Assembly: GCF_934643405.1 (NCBI RefSeq)
Contig: NZ_CAKUCL010000067.1
Coordinates: 1-29,951, forward strand
Source: an uncultured Actinoplanes sp.
Lineage (GTDB): Bacteria > Actinomycetota > Actinomycetes > Mycobacteriales > Micromonosporaceae
Direction of reading: 5' to 3'
Length of the DNA stretch: 29,951 nucleotides
Positions 1-7,226 of this stretch are shown in pieces; within the stretch, counting starts at the first letter, position 1, and each line of letters starts with the position of its first letter. A model generated the notes under the pieces. The model was given only the letters and a program-made list of their open reading frames with translations. It ran no database searches and had not been told where the DNA came from. The position numbers were made by a program, and so were the translations under genes.

Positions 1-302
1 GCGGCCGGGGCGGGCGCGTCCGTGACGGCCCCGGTGGTGCGGCCGGCCGGGGCCACGGCGGGACCTCCGGCCACGGCGGGACCTCCGGACGCGGCGGGAC
101 CTCCGGACGCGGCGGGCGACCGGGGCGCGGTTCCCGGAAGCGTCGCCTCCGGCGACGCTTCCGCGGCCGGGGCGCCGCTCGCCCGTACCAGGGCGGGCCC
201 GGCGGCGGGATCCTCGCGGGCGACGCGGATGAGCCACACCGTGCCCGACGTGGCGAGCAGGACGAACAGCACGACGGGCAGAATCAATCGATGAGCTTTC
301 AC
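1..302 (-). CDS. Membrane-anchored Ala/Gly/Pro-rich protein, N-terminal part only
   Basis: The minus strand reads from a GTG into MVKAHRLIL, followed by a single hydrophobic helix (about residues 5-24) and then a long Ala/Pro/Gly-rich segment that continues past the window edge. The pattern of a short basic start, one membrane helix and a low-complexity extracytoplasmic stalk suggests an anchored or secreted protein. The visible part has no recognisable domain. Two tandem GTG codons (305 and 302) are possible starts. I chose 302 because it overlaps the TGA of a 10-codon upstream reading frame as GTGA, the usual geometry of translational coupling. The stalk contains an 18-bp tandem repeat. Family and function are unknown. 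Confidence 0.6.
   Translation of the reverse strand, partial: MKAHRLILPVVLFVLLATSGTVWLIRVAREDPAAGPALVRASGAPAAEASPEATLPGTAPRSPAASGGPAASGGPAVAGGPAVAPAGRTTGAVTDAPAPA
54..118. repeat. 18-bp tandem repeat inside the left-edge gene
   Basis: About 3.6 copies of an 18-bp unit (CRCGGCGGGACCTCCGGM) lie at 54-71, 72-89, 90-107 and 108-118. On the minus strand they encode a hexapeptide repeat of the AASGGP / AVAGGP type. The period is a multiple of three, so copy-number change would keep the frame of the host gene. Confidence 0.8.
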
Positions 303-331
303 CACCGACAACACGGGCCGGTCAGGGCCAT
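299..331 (-). other. Possible 10-codon leader ORF coupled to the left-edge gene
   Basis: An ATG at 331 has an AGGGAC ribosome-binding-like sequence about 8 nt upstream and opens a 10-codon frame MALTGPCCRW. Its TGA (301-299) overlaps the GTG start (302-300) of the membrane-anchored gene. The Cys-Cys pair recalls the Cys-rich leader peptides that attenuate operons in other actinobacteria. Only two cysteines are present and the downstream function is unknown, so this is a weak inference. Confidence 0.2.
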
Positions 332-439
332 CGTTCGTCCCTGTCCTTGATCTGTCAGTGCCGCGGACTCCGGCGCCGCGGCCCGATCGGACAGGCCGCG
401 ACCGGGCAAGGTGCAGCCGGGAAAGCAGGTGTCGCCACA

Positions 440-815
440 CTCGGCCGGCGCACTCCAACCGTTCAAACGACGCAGGGCAGGACACACCGAACCAGACAAC
501 CCCGCCGACGCACTCCAAACCGTTCAAAAGGCGCACGGCAAGACACGTCGGACCAGACAGCCCCAGCCGGCGCACCCCCAAACCTTCCCGAAGAGCCGCA
601 CACCAGGCTCGCGGGACCAGACAGCCGCAGCCGGCGCACCTCAAACCTCTCGATTGCCGGCGGTGGTGGCGGGTTCGGTGAGCCGGCATAGGCGCACACC
701 AGGCACGCGGGACCAAACAGCCGCAGCCGGCGCACCCGAACCTCTCGATCGCCGGCGATGGCGGCGGCTTCGGTGAGCCGGCACAGGCGCACCAGGCACG
801 CGGGACCAGATGCCC
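440..815. repeat. Degenerate tandem repeat block in gene-free region 306-1094
   Basis: Two alternating boxes recur about five times. One is close to CCGGCGCACNCCAAACC (the CAC lies at 451, 511, 573, 637 and 733). The other is close to CACCAGGCACGCGGGACCAG followed by ACAGCC (near 479, 537, 601, 697 and 790). Spacing is 60-64 bp in the first copies and grows to 96 bp where about 32 extra bases enter (around 650-692), themselves copied near 745-788. Frames are open on both strands only because the DNA is GC-rich. None has a ribosome-binding site, convincing codon pattern or recognisable domain. I see no gene in 306-1094. Confidence 0.65.
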
Positions 816-1094
816 CCAGGCCAGCGCAAGCGGTAACCGCGGGGAAGACGCAGCGGAAGGTCCGCCAGCGCCGTGTTCGCCGCCAGCCGCCAGAGGACAC
901 CGGGGCGGGCGAGACGGACGGTGACGGCGCGGACGCGCGCCGACGGGCTGGATGGCGTGGAGGATGCTGGATGGCTGAGAACGGGCGCGCGGCATCCCCG
1001 CTAGCCGGTACGTGAATTTCTGGGTGGCGGCAATGCGCCCGGCGACCCGGGGAGAGAAGGCTGAACCGGAAAACTCAGTCTGGAGGGACTTCCG

Positions 1095-1571
1095 ATGGCC
1101 GACCATGCTGCTAACTCGCCCGTGATGGGCGGAGCCGTCCGAACACGCCGGCAGACCGTCACGCTGGCGCACCGGGCGCTTGCCGTCGTCGCGGCCGGGC
1201 TGCTCGGCGTCGACGCGTTTGTGCATCTCCATGACGCCAGCCAATATGACCAGTTCAAAGGGTCGGTGATGAGCGAGGGCACGCTCTTTCGGATCCAGGG
1301 TTCCGTGGCGATCGTGGTCGCGCTGCTGGTGCTGATCTGGCCCCGTATCTGGACGTGGATCATCTCGCTGATCGTGGCGGCCAGCGCGGTCGGTGCGGTG
1401 ACGCTGTACACATACGTGAACGTGGGACAGCTCGGGCCGATCCCCAACCTGTACGAGCACACCTGGCACGCACCCGGCAAGATCGCGTCGGCGGTGTGCG
1501 AGGGCATCGCGGTGCTGGTCTCCATCGCCGGCCTCGTGATGGCCGTCCGGGCGCGCCGCCTGGCCCGCTGA
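1095..1571 (+). CDS. Small integral membrane protein, about four helices
   Basis: A 158-residue protein with four hydrophobic segments (about residues 25-45, 60-80, 84-106 and 130-152), a short polar N-terminus and a basic C-terminus (RARRLAR). The loop between helices 1 and 2 carries HLHDASQYDQF, and the loop before helix 4 carries NLYEHTWHAPGK. Several His/Asp/Tyr positions in these loops could bind a ligand or metal, but I do not recognise the family. The start is well supported by GGAGGG at 1082-1087. An 11-bp hairpin 20 nt after the stop suggests a single-gene transcript. Confidence 0.8.
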   Translation: MADHAANSPVMGGAVRTRRQTVTLAHRALAVVAAGLLGVDAFVHLHDASQYDQFKGSVMSEGTLFRIQGSVAIVVALLVLIWPRIWTWIISLIVAASAVGAVTLYTYVNVGQLGPIPNLYEHTWHAPGKIASAVCEGIAVLVSIAGLVMAVRARRLAR

Positions 1572-1590
1572 CGGTGAGCGCAGCGGCGGC

Positions 1591-1619
1591 GGCACCGGAA
1601 GGATCACACTTCCGGTGCC
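1591..1619 (+). terminator. Hairpin terminator after the four-helix membrane gene
   Basis: GGCACCGGAAG (1591-1601) and CTTCCGGTGCC (1609-1619) form a perfect 11-bp stem with a 7-nt loop. Past one mismatch it extends with GGCGG/CCGCC. There is no U-tract, as is common for actinobacterial terminators. Confidence 0.7.
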
Positions 1620-1653
1620 ACCGCCGTCGCGCCGTGCCGATCTGCCGAGCGTG

Positions 1654-1659
1654 TACCGT
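1654..1659 (+). promoter_or_regulatory. Leaderless -10 element TACCGT
   Basis: TACCGT ends exactly 6 nt before the ATG at 1666, placing the transcript start at or next to the start codon. No ribosome-binding site is present, which fits leaderless translation. Confidence 0.55.
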
Positions 1660-1665
1660 CGGGGC

Positions 1666-1965
1666 ATGCGTGTCCCGACCGCAGCGATCACCGCGGGTTC
1701 TCTCATCGGCGGCTGGCAGCTTGCCCGCCGCACCGGCATCCGGCCGCTCGGCGGCGTCGTCCTGGCCGCCGGCGGTGTGCTGGCCGGCCGCGAGTGGGCC
1801 AGACGCACCAGCCCGGCCGTGACGGGCGCCCTGGTGGCGACGTATCTCGGCGCCTTCGGCCTGTCCCACCCGCTGGCCAAGCGCATCGGCAGCTGGCCCT
1901 CGGTGCTGGCCGTCTCCGCGCTCACCGCGGCGGCGTCATACGCCGCCGCAGACCGCAAGAGCTAG
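1666..1965 (+). CDS. Small hydrophobic membrane protein
   Basis: A 99-residue protein made mostly of Gly/Ala-rich hydrophobic stretches (about residues 5-20, 25-42, 46-62 and 73-92) broken by Arg clusters such as WARR, probably three or four short membrane helices. No family is recognised. The ATG at 1666 is preferred over an in-frame codon at 1615 because a TANNNT hexamer sits 6 nt before it and because the 1615 start lies in the terminator hairpin of the upstream gene. The last codons (AADRKS, then TAG) are the first unit of a 24-bp tandem repeat that runs on downstream and copies the stop codon with it. Confidence 0.65.
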   Translation: MRVPTAAITAGSLIGGWQLARRTGIRPLGGVVLAAGGVLAGREWARRTSPAVTGALVATYLGAFGLSHPLAKRIGSWPSVLAVSALTAAASYAAADRKS

Positions 1966-2061
1966 CAGGCCGCGCACCGCAACGGCTACGCCGCCACGGA
2001 CCGCAAGAGCTGAGCCGCCACGGACCGCAAGACCTGAGCCGCCGCGCACCCCGCGAGGGCC
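1942..2061. repeat. 24-bp tandem repeat spanning the stop codon of the preceding gene
   Basis: Five consecutive 24-bp units lie at 1942-1965, 1966-1989, 1990-2013, 2014-2037 and 2038-2061. Units 1, 3 and 4 read in the gene's frame as AADRKS-stop, ATDRKS-stop and ATDRKT-stop. Unit 2 is diverged (QAAHRNGY, stop lost) and unit 5 only loosely matches. The array fills almost the whole gap between this gene and the convergent SDR gene. Confidence 0.8.
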
Positions 2062-2070
2062 GGCCCGGAA

Positions 2071-2868
2071 CTAGTCCGAGGCCGAGCCCGGCTCGGCCAT
2101 CTTCCGGTGCATCTCCGCCTTGGCCTTGTCCGGCATGACCTTGCTGGCCGCGCCCTGCACCTTGGTCTTCGCCGACCCGGCGACCACCTTCTCCTTGCCG
2201 TCGAGCAGCGCCTTGATCCCCTGTTCGGCGACCTCGGCCGGGTCGTCCTTCTTGGCGGCCCCCACGCGGGTGTCGTCCATCTCGGCGCGGTGGAAGAAGT
2301 TCGTGTCGGTCGGCCCGGGCATCAGCGCCGTGACGGTCACCCCGGTGTCCTTCAGCTCGGCCCGCAACGCCTCGGCGAACGACTGCACGAACGCCTTCGA
2401 CGCGTTGTAGATGGCCTGGTAGGTCCCCGGCATCATGGACGCGATCGACGAGGTGAACAGCACTCCCCCGCTCTTGCGGGCCACCATCGCCGGCAGCGCC
2501 CGCTTGGCCAGGTGCACGGTCGAGGTCACGTTCACGTCGATGACGTTCAGCTCGTCGGCCAGATCCGTACCGCCGACGAACTCGCCGCCGATGCCCCGGC
2601 CCGCGTTGAGCGCCAGCACGTCGATGTCCCGCCCCGCCGCCGAGATCGCGGTCCACGCCTGTTCCACGCCGTCGTATCGGGCCAGATCCGCCCGTACGGG
2701 AATCACCTGCGTCTCGCCGTCGCGGCGCAGGTTCGTCGCGGCCTCCTCGATGCCCTCGTCCTCGGCGATGATCAGCAGGTCGTAACCGCGCGTGGCGAGC
2801 TGCCGGGCCAGTTCGTAGCCGATCCCACTGGAAGCACCCGTCACCACGGCGAAGTTCGGTCTCGTCAT
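2071..2868 (-). CDS. Short-chain dehydrogenase/reductase (SDR)
   Basis: A 265-residue classical SDR that oxidises or reduces an unidentified hydroxyl/keto substrate with NAD(P)(H). It has the Rossmann glycine motif TGASSGIG (residues 10-17), NAG (88-90), the catalytic Ser in FTSSIAS (about 140-141) and YNASK with Tyr154 and Lys158. The tail after residue 215 is rich in Lys/Ala/Glu. The ATG at 2868 puts the first beta strand directly at the N-terminus. An overlapping ATG at 2872 is in another frame. No strong ribosome-binding site is visible. It is divergent from the zinc alcohol dehydrogenase, with 60 bp between the starts, so shared control is likely. Confidence 0.9.
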   Translation of the reverse strand: MTRPNFAVVTGASSGIGYELARQLATRGYDLLIIAEDEGIEEAATNLRRDGETQVIPVRADLARYDGVEQAWTAISAAGRDIDVLALNAGRGIGGEFVGGTDLADELNVIDVNVTSTVHLAKRALPAMVARKSGGVLFTSSIASMMPGTYQAIYNASKAFVQSFAEALRAELKDTGVTVTALMPGPTDTNFFHRAEMDDTRVGAAKKDDPAEVAEQGIKALLDGKEKVVAGSAKTKVQGAASKVMPDKAKAEMHRKMAEPGSASD

Positions 2869-2928
2869 GCATGCCGGATGCCCGGGGATACGGGGATTAC
2901 TCCTCCGTTGCGCGGGCACCCGAAGGTC

Positions 2929-4113
2929 ATGCGAGCGTTGACCTGGCAGGGCACCTCGAAGGTGTCCGTGGAGACAGTGGAAGACCCGAAGATCCAGCAA
3001 CCGACCGATGCGATCATCCGGGTGACGTCGACCGCGATCTGCGGTTCCGACCTGCACCTTTACGACGTGCTCGGCATGTACCTGGACAAGGGTGACATCC
3101 TCGGCCACGAGCCGATGGGCATCGTCGAGGAGGTGGGGCCGGAGGTCACCCACATCAAGCCCGGCGACCGTGTGGTGATCCCGTTCAACATCTCCTGCGG
3201 CTCCTGCTGGATGTGCTCGCGCGGCTTCTTCGCGCAGTGCGAGACGACCCAGGTGCGGGAGCAGGGCAAGGGCGCCGCGCTGTTCGGGTACACCAAGCTG
3301 TACGGGCAGGTCCCCGGCGGTCAGGCCGAGTACCTGCGGGTGCCGCAGGCCCACTTCGGGCCGATCAAGGTGCCGGACGGCCACCCCGACGAGCGGTACC
3401 TGTTCCTCTCCGACGTGCTGACCACCTCGTGGCAGGCCGCCAAGTGGGCCGACATCCTGCCCGGCGACACCGTGCTGGTCACCGGGCTGGGCCCGATCGG
3501 CCAGATGTGCGCCCGCATCGCCCGCCACCTGGGCGCCGAGCGGGTGATCGCGGTGGACGAGGTGCCCGAGCGGCTGGAGATGGCCCGGCGTCACGGCATC
3601 GAGGTGCTCGACTTCACCGACGTGAAGGACGTGTCGGCGGCCGTGGTGGACATGACCGACGGTCGCGGCGCCGACAGCGTCATCGAGGCGGTCGGCATGG
3701 AGGCGCACGGGTCGCCGTTCCAGTCGGCGGCGATGAAGGCGGCCGGCAAGCTGCCCGACGCCATCGCGCGCAAGGCGACCGAGACGCTCGGCGTGGACCG
3801 GATGGCGGCGCTGCGCACGGCCTTCGGGTCGGTGCGCCGGGCCGGGACGATCTCGATCATCGGTGTGTACGGGGGTCAGGCCGATCCGCTGCCGATGATG
3901 GACCTCTTCGACAAGGGCGTCACGATGCGCATGGGTCAGGCCCACGTCAAGCGCTGGGCCGACGACATCCTGCCGCTGCTGACCGGCGACGCCGACCCGC
4001 TGGGCGTCGACGACCTGGTCACGCACCGTCTCCCGCTCGAGGAGGCGCCGCACGCGTACGAGATCTTCAAGAAGAAGGAGGACGGCTGCATCAAGGTGGT
4101 CCTCAAGCCGTAG
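2929..4113 (+). CDS. Zinc-dependent alcohol dehydrogenase (MDR superfamily)
   Basis: A 394-residue cytosolic medium-chain dehydrogenase. Catalytic zinc ligands are Cys38 (ICGSDLH) and His60-Glu61 (GHEPMG). The structural zinc lobe has Cys90, Cys93, Cys96 and Cys104 (CGSCWMC...C). The dinucleotide motif GLGPIG is at 186-191. The length, and the insertion after the Rossmann fold near residues 250-280, match the longer branch containing formaldehyde-dehydrogenase-like and glutathione-independent enzymes rather than short yeast-type ADHs. The substrate cannot be read from sequence. The start at 2929 has GAAGG just upstream. Its divergent neighbour is an SDR, so the two may act on one alcohol/aldehyde pathway. 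Confidence 0.9.
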   Translation: MRALTWQGTSKVSVETVEDPKIQQPTDAIIRVTSTAICGSDLHLYDVLGMYLDKGDILGHEPMGIVEEVGPEVTHIKPGDRVVIPFNISCGSCWMCSRGFFAQCETTQVREQGKGAALFGYTKLYGQVPGGQAEYLRVPQAHFGPIKVPDGHPDERYLFLSDVLTTSWQAAKWADILPGDTVLVTGLGPIGQMCARIARHLGAERVIAVDEVPERLEMARRHGIEVLDFTDVKDVSAAVVDMTDGRGADSVIEAVGMEAHGSPFQSAAMKAAGKLPDAIARKATETLGVDRMAALRTAFGSVRRAGTISIIGVYGGQADPLPMMDLFDKGVTMRMGQAHVKRWADDILPLLTGDADPLGVDDLVTHRLPLEEAPHAYEIFKKKEDGCIKVVLKP

Positions 4114-4132
4114 CTCGTGTGATCGTGGACGG

Positions 4133-4693
4133 GTGCCTCAGCCGATCTTGCACACCGCCCGCCTGCGCCTGGTCCCGCTCGCCGACGAACACCTCGGGCT
4201 CGAGGTCGAGCTCGACTCCGACCCCGAGGTGCTTCGCTTCCTGTACGGCCGGGCCCGCACCCCGGACGAGGTGGCCGGCTCGCATCGCACCCGCATGGAG
4301 CTGGGCCGCCGGGTGGACGGCCTGGGTTAATGGACGGCGTTCGCCGGTGACGACTTCGTCGGCCTGATGATGCTTCCGCCGGCGCACGGCCCCGACCAGC
4401 CGGACGACCCCACGGTCAGCGACCTGGGCTACCGCCTGCTGCGCCGCTACTGGCGGCAGGGCCTCGCCAGCGAGGCGTCACGGGCGCTGCTGGCGCACGC
4501 GTTCGACACTGTCGGGCAGAGCCGGGTGATCGCGCAGACCATGGCGGTCAACGTCGCCTCGCGCGGCGTCATGGAGGCGCTGGGCATGCGGCACGTCCGC
4601 ACTTATCACCCGGACTTCGACGACCCGCTGCCCGGCTCGGAGTTCGGCGAGGTCGAGTACGAGCTGACCCGCGCCGAGTGGTCGCGCAGATAG
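4133..4693 (+). pseudogene. GNAT acetyltransferase interrupted by an in-frame TAA
   Basis: The frame opened by GTG 4133 reads like the RimJ/RimL branch of GNAT acetyltransferases (start ILHTARLRLVPLADEHL). It is stopped by TAA at 4328-4330 and continues in the same frame at once with WTAFAGDDFVGLMM. The acetyl-CoA loop (YWRQGLASEASRALL) and the C-terminal strand follow, ending at 4693. Without the stop the product would be about 186 residues, normal for the family. Homologues often have an aromatic residue at this spot, so one TAC/TAT to TAA change explains the break. An ATG at 4367 could start a truncated product lacking the first strands and helices, which is unlikely to be active. The start lies 20 nt after the ADH stop, suggesting former cotranscription. 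Confidence 0.8.
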
Positions 4694-5190
4694 CCCTGCT
4701 CGGCCAGCGTGACGGCGTTGCGCGCGTAGTGCCCCGGGTCCTCCGGGGTCAGCGTGGCCAGCCCGTCCACGTACCGGTTGTACATGCTGAACGCCGCCGC
4801 GATCAGCACGGTGTCGTGGATGGCCTTGTCGTCCGCCCCTGCGGCCCGCGCGCGCTCGACGTCCCCGGCGGTGACCGTGCGGCCGTCCACCCGCACCTTG
4901 CCGGCGATGACCAGCAGCGCGCGCAGCAACGCGTCCGGCTCCTCGGGTGTCTCCGGGCCGCTCAGGTGCCGGGCGACCGCGCCGTGCGTCTCGGCGCAGT
5001 ACGTGCAGTCGTTGCCCCGCGACACGGACGCGGCGATGGTCTCGCGCTGGGCCGGGGTGAGCGGCGAGGGCCCGCGCAGCAGGGCCTCGGCGAGGCTGTT
5101 GAGCGGGCCGGCGGTCTCCGGGTGGCCGGCGAGCAACCCGGCGATCCCGGGCAGCGGCGGCAGATCGATGTGCGGCACACCCCACGTCAT
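4606..5190 (-). CDS. AhpD-like / carboxymuconolactone decarboxylase-fold protein
   Basis: A 194-residue all-helical protein with the AhpD signature: Glu50, then Cys62-x-x-Cys65 and His69 (CTYCAETHG). In alkylhydroperoxidase-like proteins these form a redox-active disulfide with its proton relay. The set is complete, so peroxidase or disulfide-reductase activity is plausible. The substrate is unknown. The ATG at 5190 follows a GGCGGGGCG stretch. The final residues after EQGYLRD are Ser/Gly-rich and lie antisense to the last 88 bases of the GNAT pseudogene. They look like an extension past the usual family C-terminus. Confidence 0.8.
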   Translation of the reverse strand: MTWGVPHIDLPPLPGIAGLLAGHPETAGPLNSLAEALLRGPSPLTPAQRETIAASVSRGNDCTYCAETHGAVARHLSGPETPEEPDALLRALLVIAGKVRVDGRTVTAGDVERARAAGADDKAIHDTVLIAAAFSMYNRYVDGLATLTPEDPGHYARNAVTLAEQGYLRDHSARVSSYSTSPNSEPGSGSSKSG

Positions 5191-5232
5191 CACGCCCCGC
5201 CGCCGATGTCCAGAGCGGTGGCCGGGCCGGGA

Positions 5233-5238
5233 TAAGGT
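5233..5238 (+). promoter_or_regulatory. Leaderless -10 element TAAGGT
   Basis: TAAGGT ends 6 nt before the GTG at 5245. No ribosome-binding site lies in between. It supports GTG 5245 as both transcript and translation start. Confidence 0.55.
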
Positions 5239-5244
5239 TCCACC

Positions 5245-6045
5245 GTGGACATTCCCGGAATCGACACCACGGTCGCGCATCCCGCACGGCGCTACAACTA
5301 TTGGCTGGGCGGCAAGGACAACTTCGCCGCCGACCGCGCCTCCGGCGACGAGCTGGAGGCGATGTTCCCGAAGGTCCGGCTCGGCGCGCTGGCCAACCGT
5401 GCACTGCTGCGCCGGGCGACCAGGTTCCTGGCCGAGGAGGCCGGCGTCCGCCAGTTCCTCGACATCGGCACCGGCCTGCCCACCGCCGACAACACCCACG
5501 AGGTCGCGCAGGCCGTCGCCCCGGCGAGCCGGGTCGTCTACGTGGACAACGATCCCCTGGTCATGGTGCACGCGCGGGCGTTGCTGACCAGCTCCCCCGA
5601 GGGGCGTACGGCGTACCTCGAGGCCGACCTGGCCGACCCCGATCAGATCCTGGCCCATCCGGCGCTGCGGGACACTCTGGACCTGTCCCAGCCGGTCGGC
5701 CTCATGCTGATCGCCGTCCTGCACTTCATCCACGGCCACGGTGCGGCCGCCCCGGTCGTCCGCAAGCTGGTCGACGCCCTGCCCGCCGGCAGTTACCTGG
5801 TCGCCACCCACGCCACCCAGGACTTCGGCACTCCCGAGCAGCAGGAGCTGTACCAGCGGATCCTCGAGGAGGGCAAGTCCGACGTGTGGACCCGCTCCAA
5901 GGGCGAGTTCACCGAGCTGTTCGACGGCCTGGAACTCATCGAGCCGGGCGTGGTGCCGGCCAGCGAGTGGCGCCCCGAGCCGGGCGCGGCCATCCCGGAG
6001 CGGTCGGACATCAACGTGTGGACCGGGGTCGGGCGCAAGGCCTAG
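5245..6045 (+). CDS. SAM-dependent methyltransferase, DUF574/Methyltransf_19 type
   Basis: A 266-residue actinobacterial methyltransferase of the family once called DUF574. Diagnostic features are ARRYNYWLGGKDNF near the N-terminus (about residues 14-28), the SAM-binding loop FLDIGTGLPT (71-80) and VYVDNDPLVMVHAR after the second strand. Family members methylate small molecules in some pathways, but most have no known substrate, and the neighbours give no clear hint. The GTG start keeps the conserved N-terminus, and a TANNNT hexamer 6 nt upstream indicates leaderless expression. Confidence 0.88.
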   Translation: MDIPGIDTTVAHPARRYNYWLGGKDNFAADRASGDELEAMFPKVRLGALANRALLRRATRFLAEEAGVRQFLDIGTGLPTADNTHEVAQAVAPASRVVYVDNDPLVMVHARALLTSSPEGRTAYLEADLADPDQILAHPALRDTLDLSQPVGLMLIAVLHFIHGHGAAAPVVRKLVDALPAGSYLVATHATQDFGTPEQQELYQRILEEGKSDVWTRSKGEFTELFDGLELIEPGVVPASEWRPEPGAAIPERSDINVWTGVGRKA

Positions 6046-6105
6046 GGGTCGCTCAGGCATCAATGTTCGCCCATTTCTCCTGTCCCCCGGGAGCGAAGAT
6101 CGCGG

Positions 6106-6111
6106 TACGGT
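6106..6111 (+). promoter_or_regulatory. Leaderless -10 element TACGGT
   Basis: TACGGT ends 6 nt before the ATG at 6118, the same spacing as at several other genes here. No ribosome-binding site is seen. Confidence 0.55.
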
Positions 6112-6117
6112 GCGCCG

Positions 6118-7068
6118 ATGCGTAGGACCCTTGCGGCCTTCTCCCTGCTGGTGACGGCGCTCGCGGCCACGGCCGCGTGCACGAAGGACGACGAGCCGGC
6201 CAAACCGGGCATCAAGGTGTCGGTCGGCGTCATCCCGATCATCGACGTGGCGCCGATCTACCTGGGCGAGCGGAAGGGGTTCTTCGCCGCCCGCGGCATC
6301 GACCTCGACCTCGTGCCGGAGCAGGGCGGCGCGCCGATCGTGAAGGGGGTGCTGTCGGGCAAGTACCAGTTCGGGTTCAGCAACGTGACCTCGCTGATGG
6401 CGGCCCAGGCCGACGGCGCGCCCCTGAAGGCGGTGGCCAGCGGCGTGGCGTCCACGGGCCGCGCGGGCCGGGACTTCTCCGCCATCGTGGTCAACGGCGG
6501 CAGTCCCATCCGTACCCCGAAAGATCTCGCCGGCAAGCGCATCGCGGTGAACACTCTCAAGAACATCGGCGACACGACCGTACGGCAATCGGTGCGCGAA
6601 GCCGGCGGCGACGCTCGCAACCTCAGGTTCCAGGCCATGCCGTTCCCCGACATGCCCGGCGCGGTGCAGGGCGGCCGGGTGGACGCGGCGTGGGTGGTGG
6701 AGCCGCAGCTGTCCGAGGTGCTCACCCAGGGCGGCCAGGTGATCGCGTCGAACTTCGTGGACACCGCGCCGCGCCTGACGGTCGCGCTGTATTTCACCAG
6801 CCGGCCGACGATCACCAGGGACCCGGCTCTGGTCACCCGTTTCACCGAGGCGGTCAAGGAGTCCCTGCAGTACGCCGCGGGCCATCCCGACGAGGTCCGC
6901 GACACCGTGGGCACCTACACGCCGATCAATGACACCGTCCGCATCGCGATGATCCTGCCGAGCTGGCCCGACGAGATCAACCGCTCCTCCTTGGAGCGCA
7001 TCGCCCAGCTGGGCCGCCAGGACGGCATCTTCGCGAGGGCCCCGGCCCTGGACCAGCTGCTCGGTTAG
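6118..7068 (+). CDS. ABC-transporter substrate-binding lipoprotein, SsuA/ThiY-like
   Basis: A 316-residue periplasmic-binding-protein-fold lipoprotein. The N-terminus is MRRTLAAF, a hydrophobic core and a lipobox ending at Cys21 (ATAAC). The mature part begins with strand IKVSVGVIPIIDVAPIYLG and continues with GFFAARGIDLDLV, a pattern typical of the nitrate/sulfonate/taurine and thiamine-precursor (NMT1) group. GKRIAVNTLKNIG and GRVDAAWVVEP are further conserved blocks of this group. No ATPase or permease gene lies next to it, so the partner transporter must be elsewhere or the protein may act as an orphan sensor. The ligand cannot be assigned. Confidence 0.88.
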   Translation: MRRTLAAFSLLVTALAATAACTKDDEPAKPGIKVSVGVIPIIDVAPIYLGERKGFFAARGIDLDLVPEQGGAPIVKGVLSGKYQFGFSNVTSLMAAQADGAPLKAVASGVASTGRAGRDFSAIVVNGGSPIRTPKDLAGKRIAVNTLKNIGDTTVRQSVREAGGDARNLRFQAMPFPDMPGAVQGGRVDAAWVVEPQLSEVLTQGGQVIASNFVDTAPRLTVALYFTSRPTITRDPALVTRFTEAVKESLQYAAGHPDEVRDTVGTYTPINDTVRIAMILPSWPDEINRSSLERIAQLGRQDGIFARAPALDQLLG

Positions 7069-7226
7069 GACCGGCAACGGACGGCGGATCGTCAGCTCGC
7101 GGGTTCACGTCATGTGGTTGCCGCTGCTGACTCATAACCGGGTGCGGGAAAGATTCAGGGGCGCGGCGTGGGATCCACGAACATGTCGCGCCCGGGCCGG
7201 GTGATGACGACCGCGCGAGGAGGGCT

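Noticed and set aside
440..815. CRISPR array
   Set aside because: Units are diverged, spacing varies from 60 to 96 bp, and there is no constant 24-37 bp repeat with unique spacers of even length and no cas genes.
463..900. Minus-strand 145-codon Cys/Arg-rich frame with repeated GPACLVC-like units
   Set aside because: The repeats come from the degenerate DNA array. There is no ribosome-binding site, composition is Arg/Cys-heavy as in noncoding GC-rich DNA, and other frames are equally open.
4328..4330. Recoding (selenocysteine or pyrrolysine) at the GNAT stop
   Set aside because: The codon is TAA, not TGA or TAG, and a tyrosine-to-stop change is the simpler explanation.
4606..7077. Minus-strand 823-codon open frame
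   Set aside because: Only its last 194 codons (from ATG 5190) have protein motifs. The rest is antisense to the methyltransferase and lipoprotein genes.
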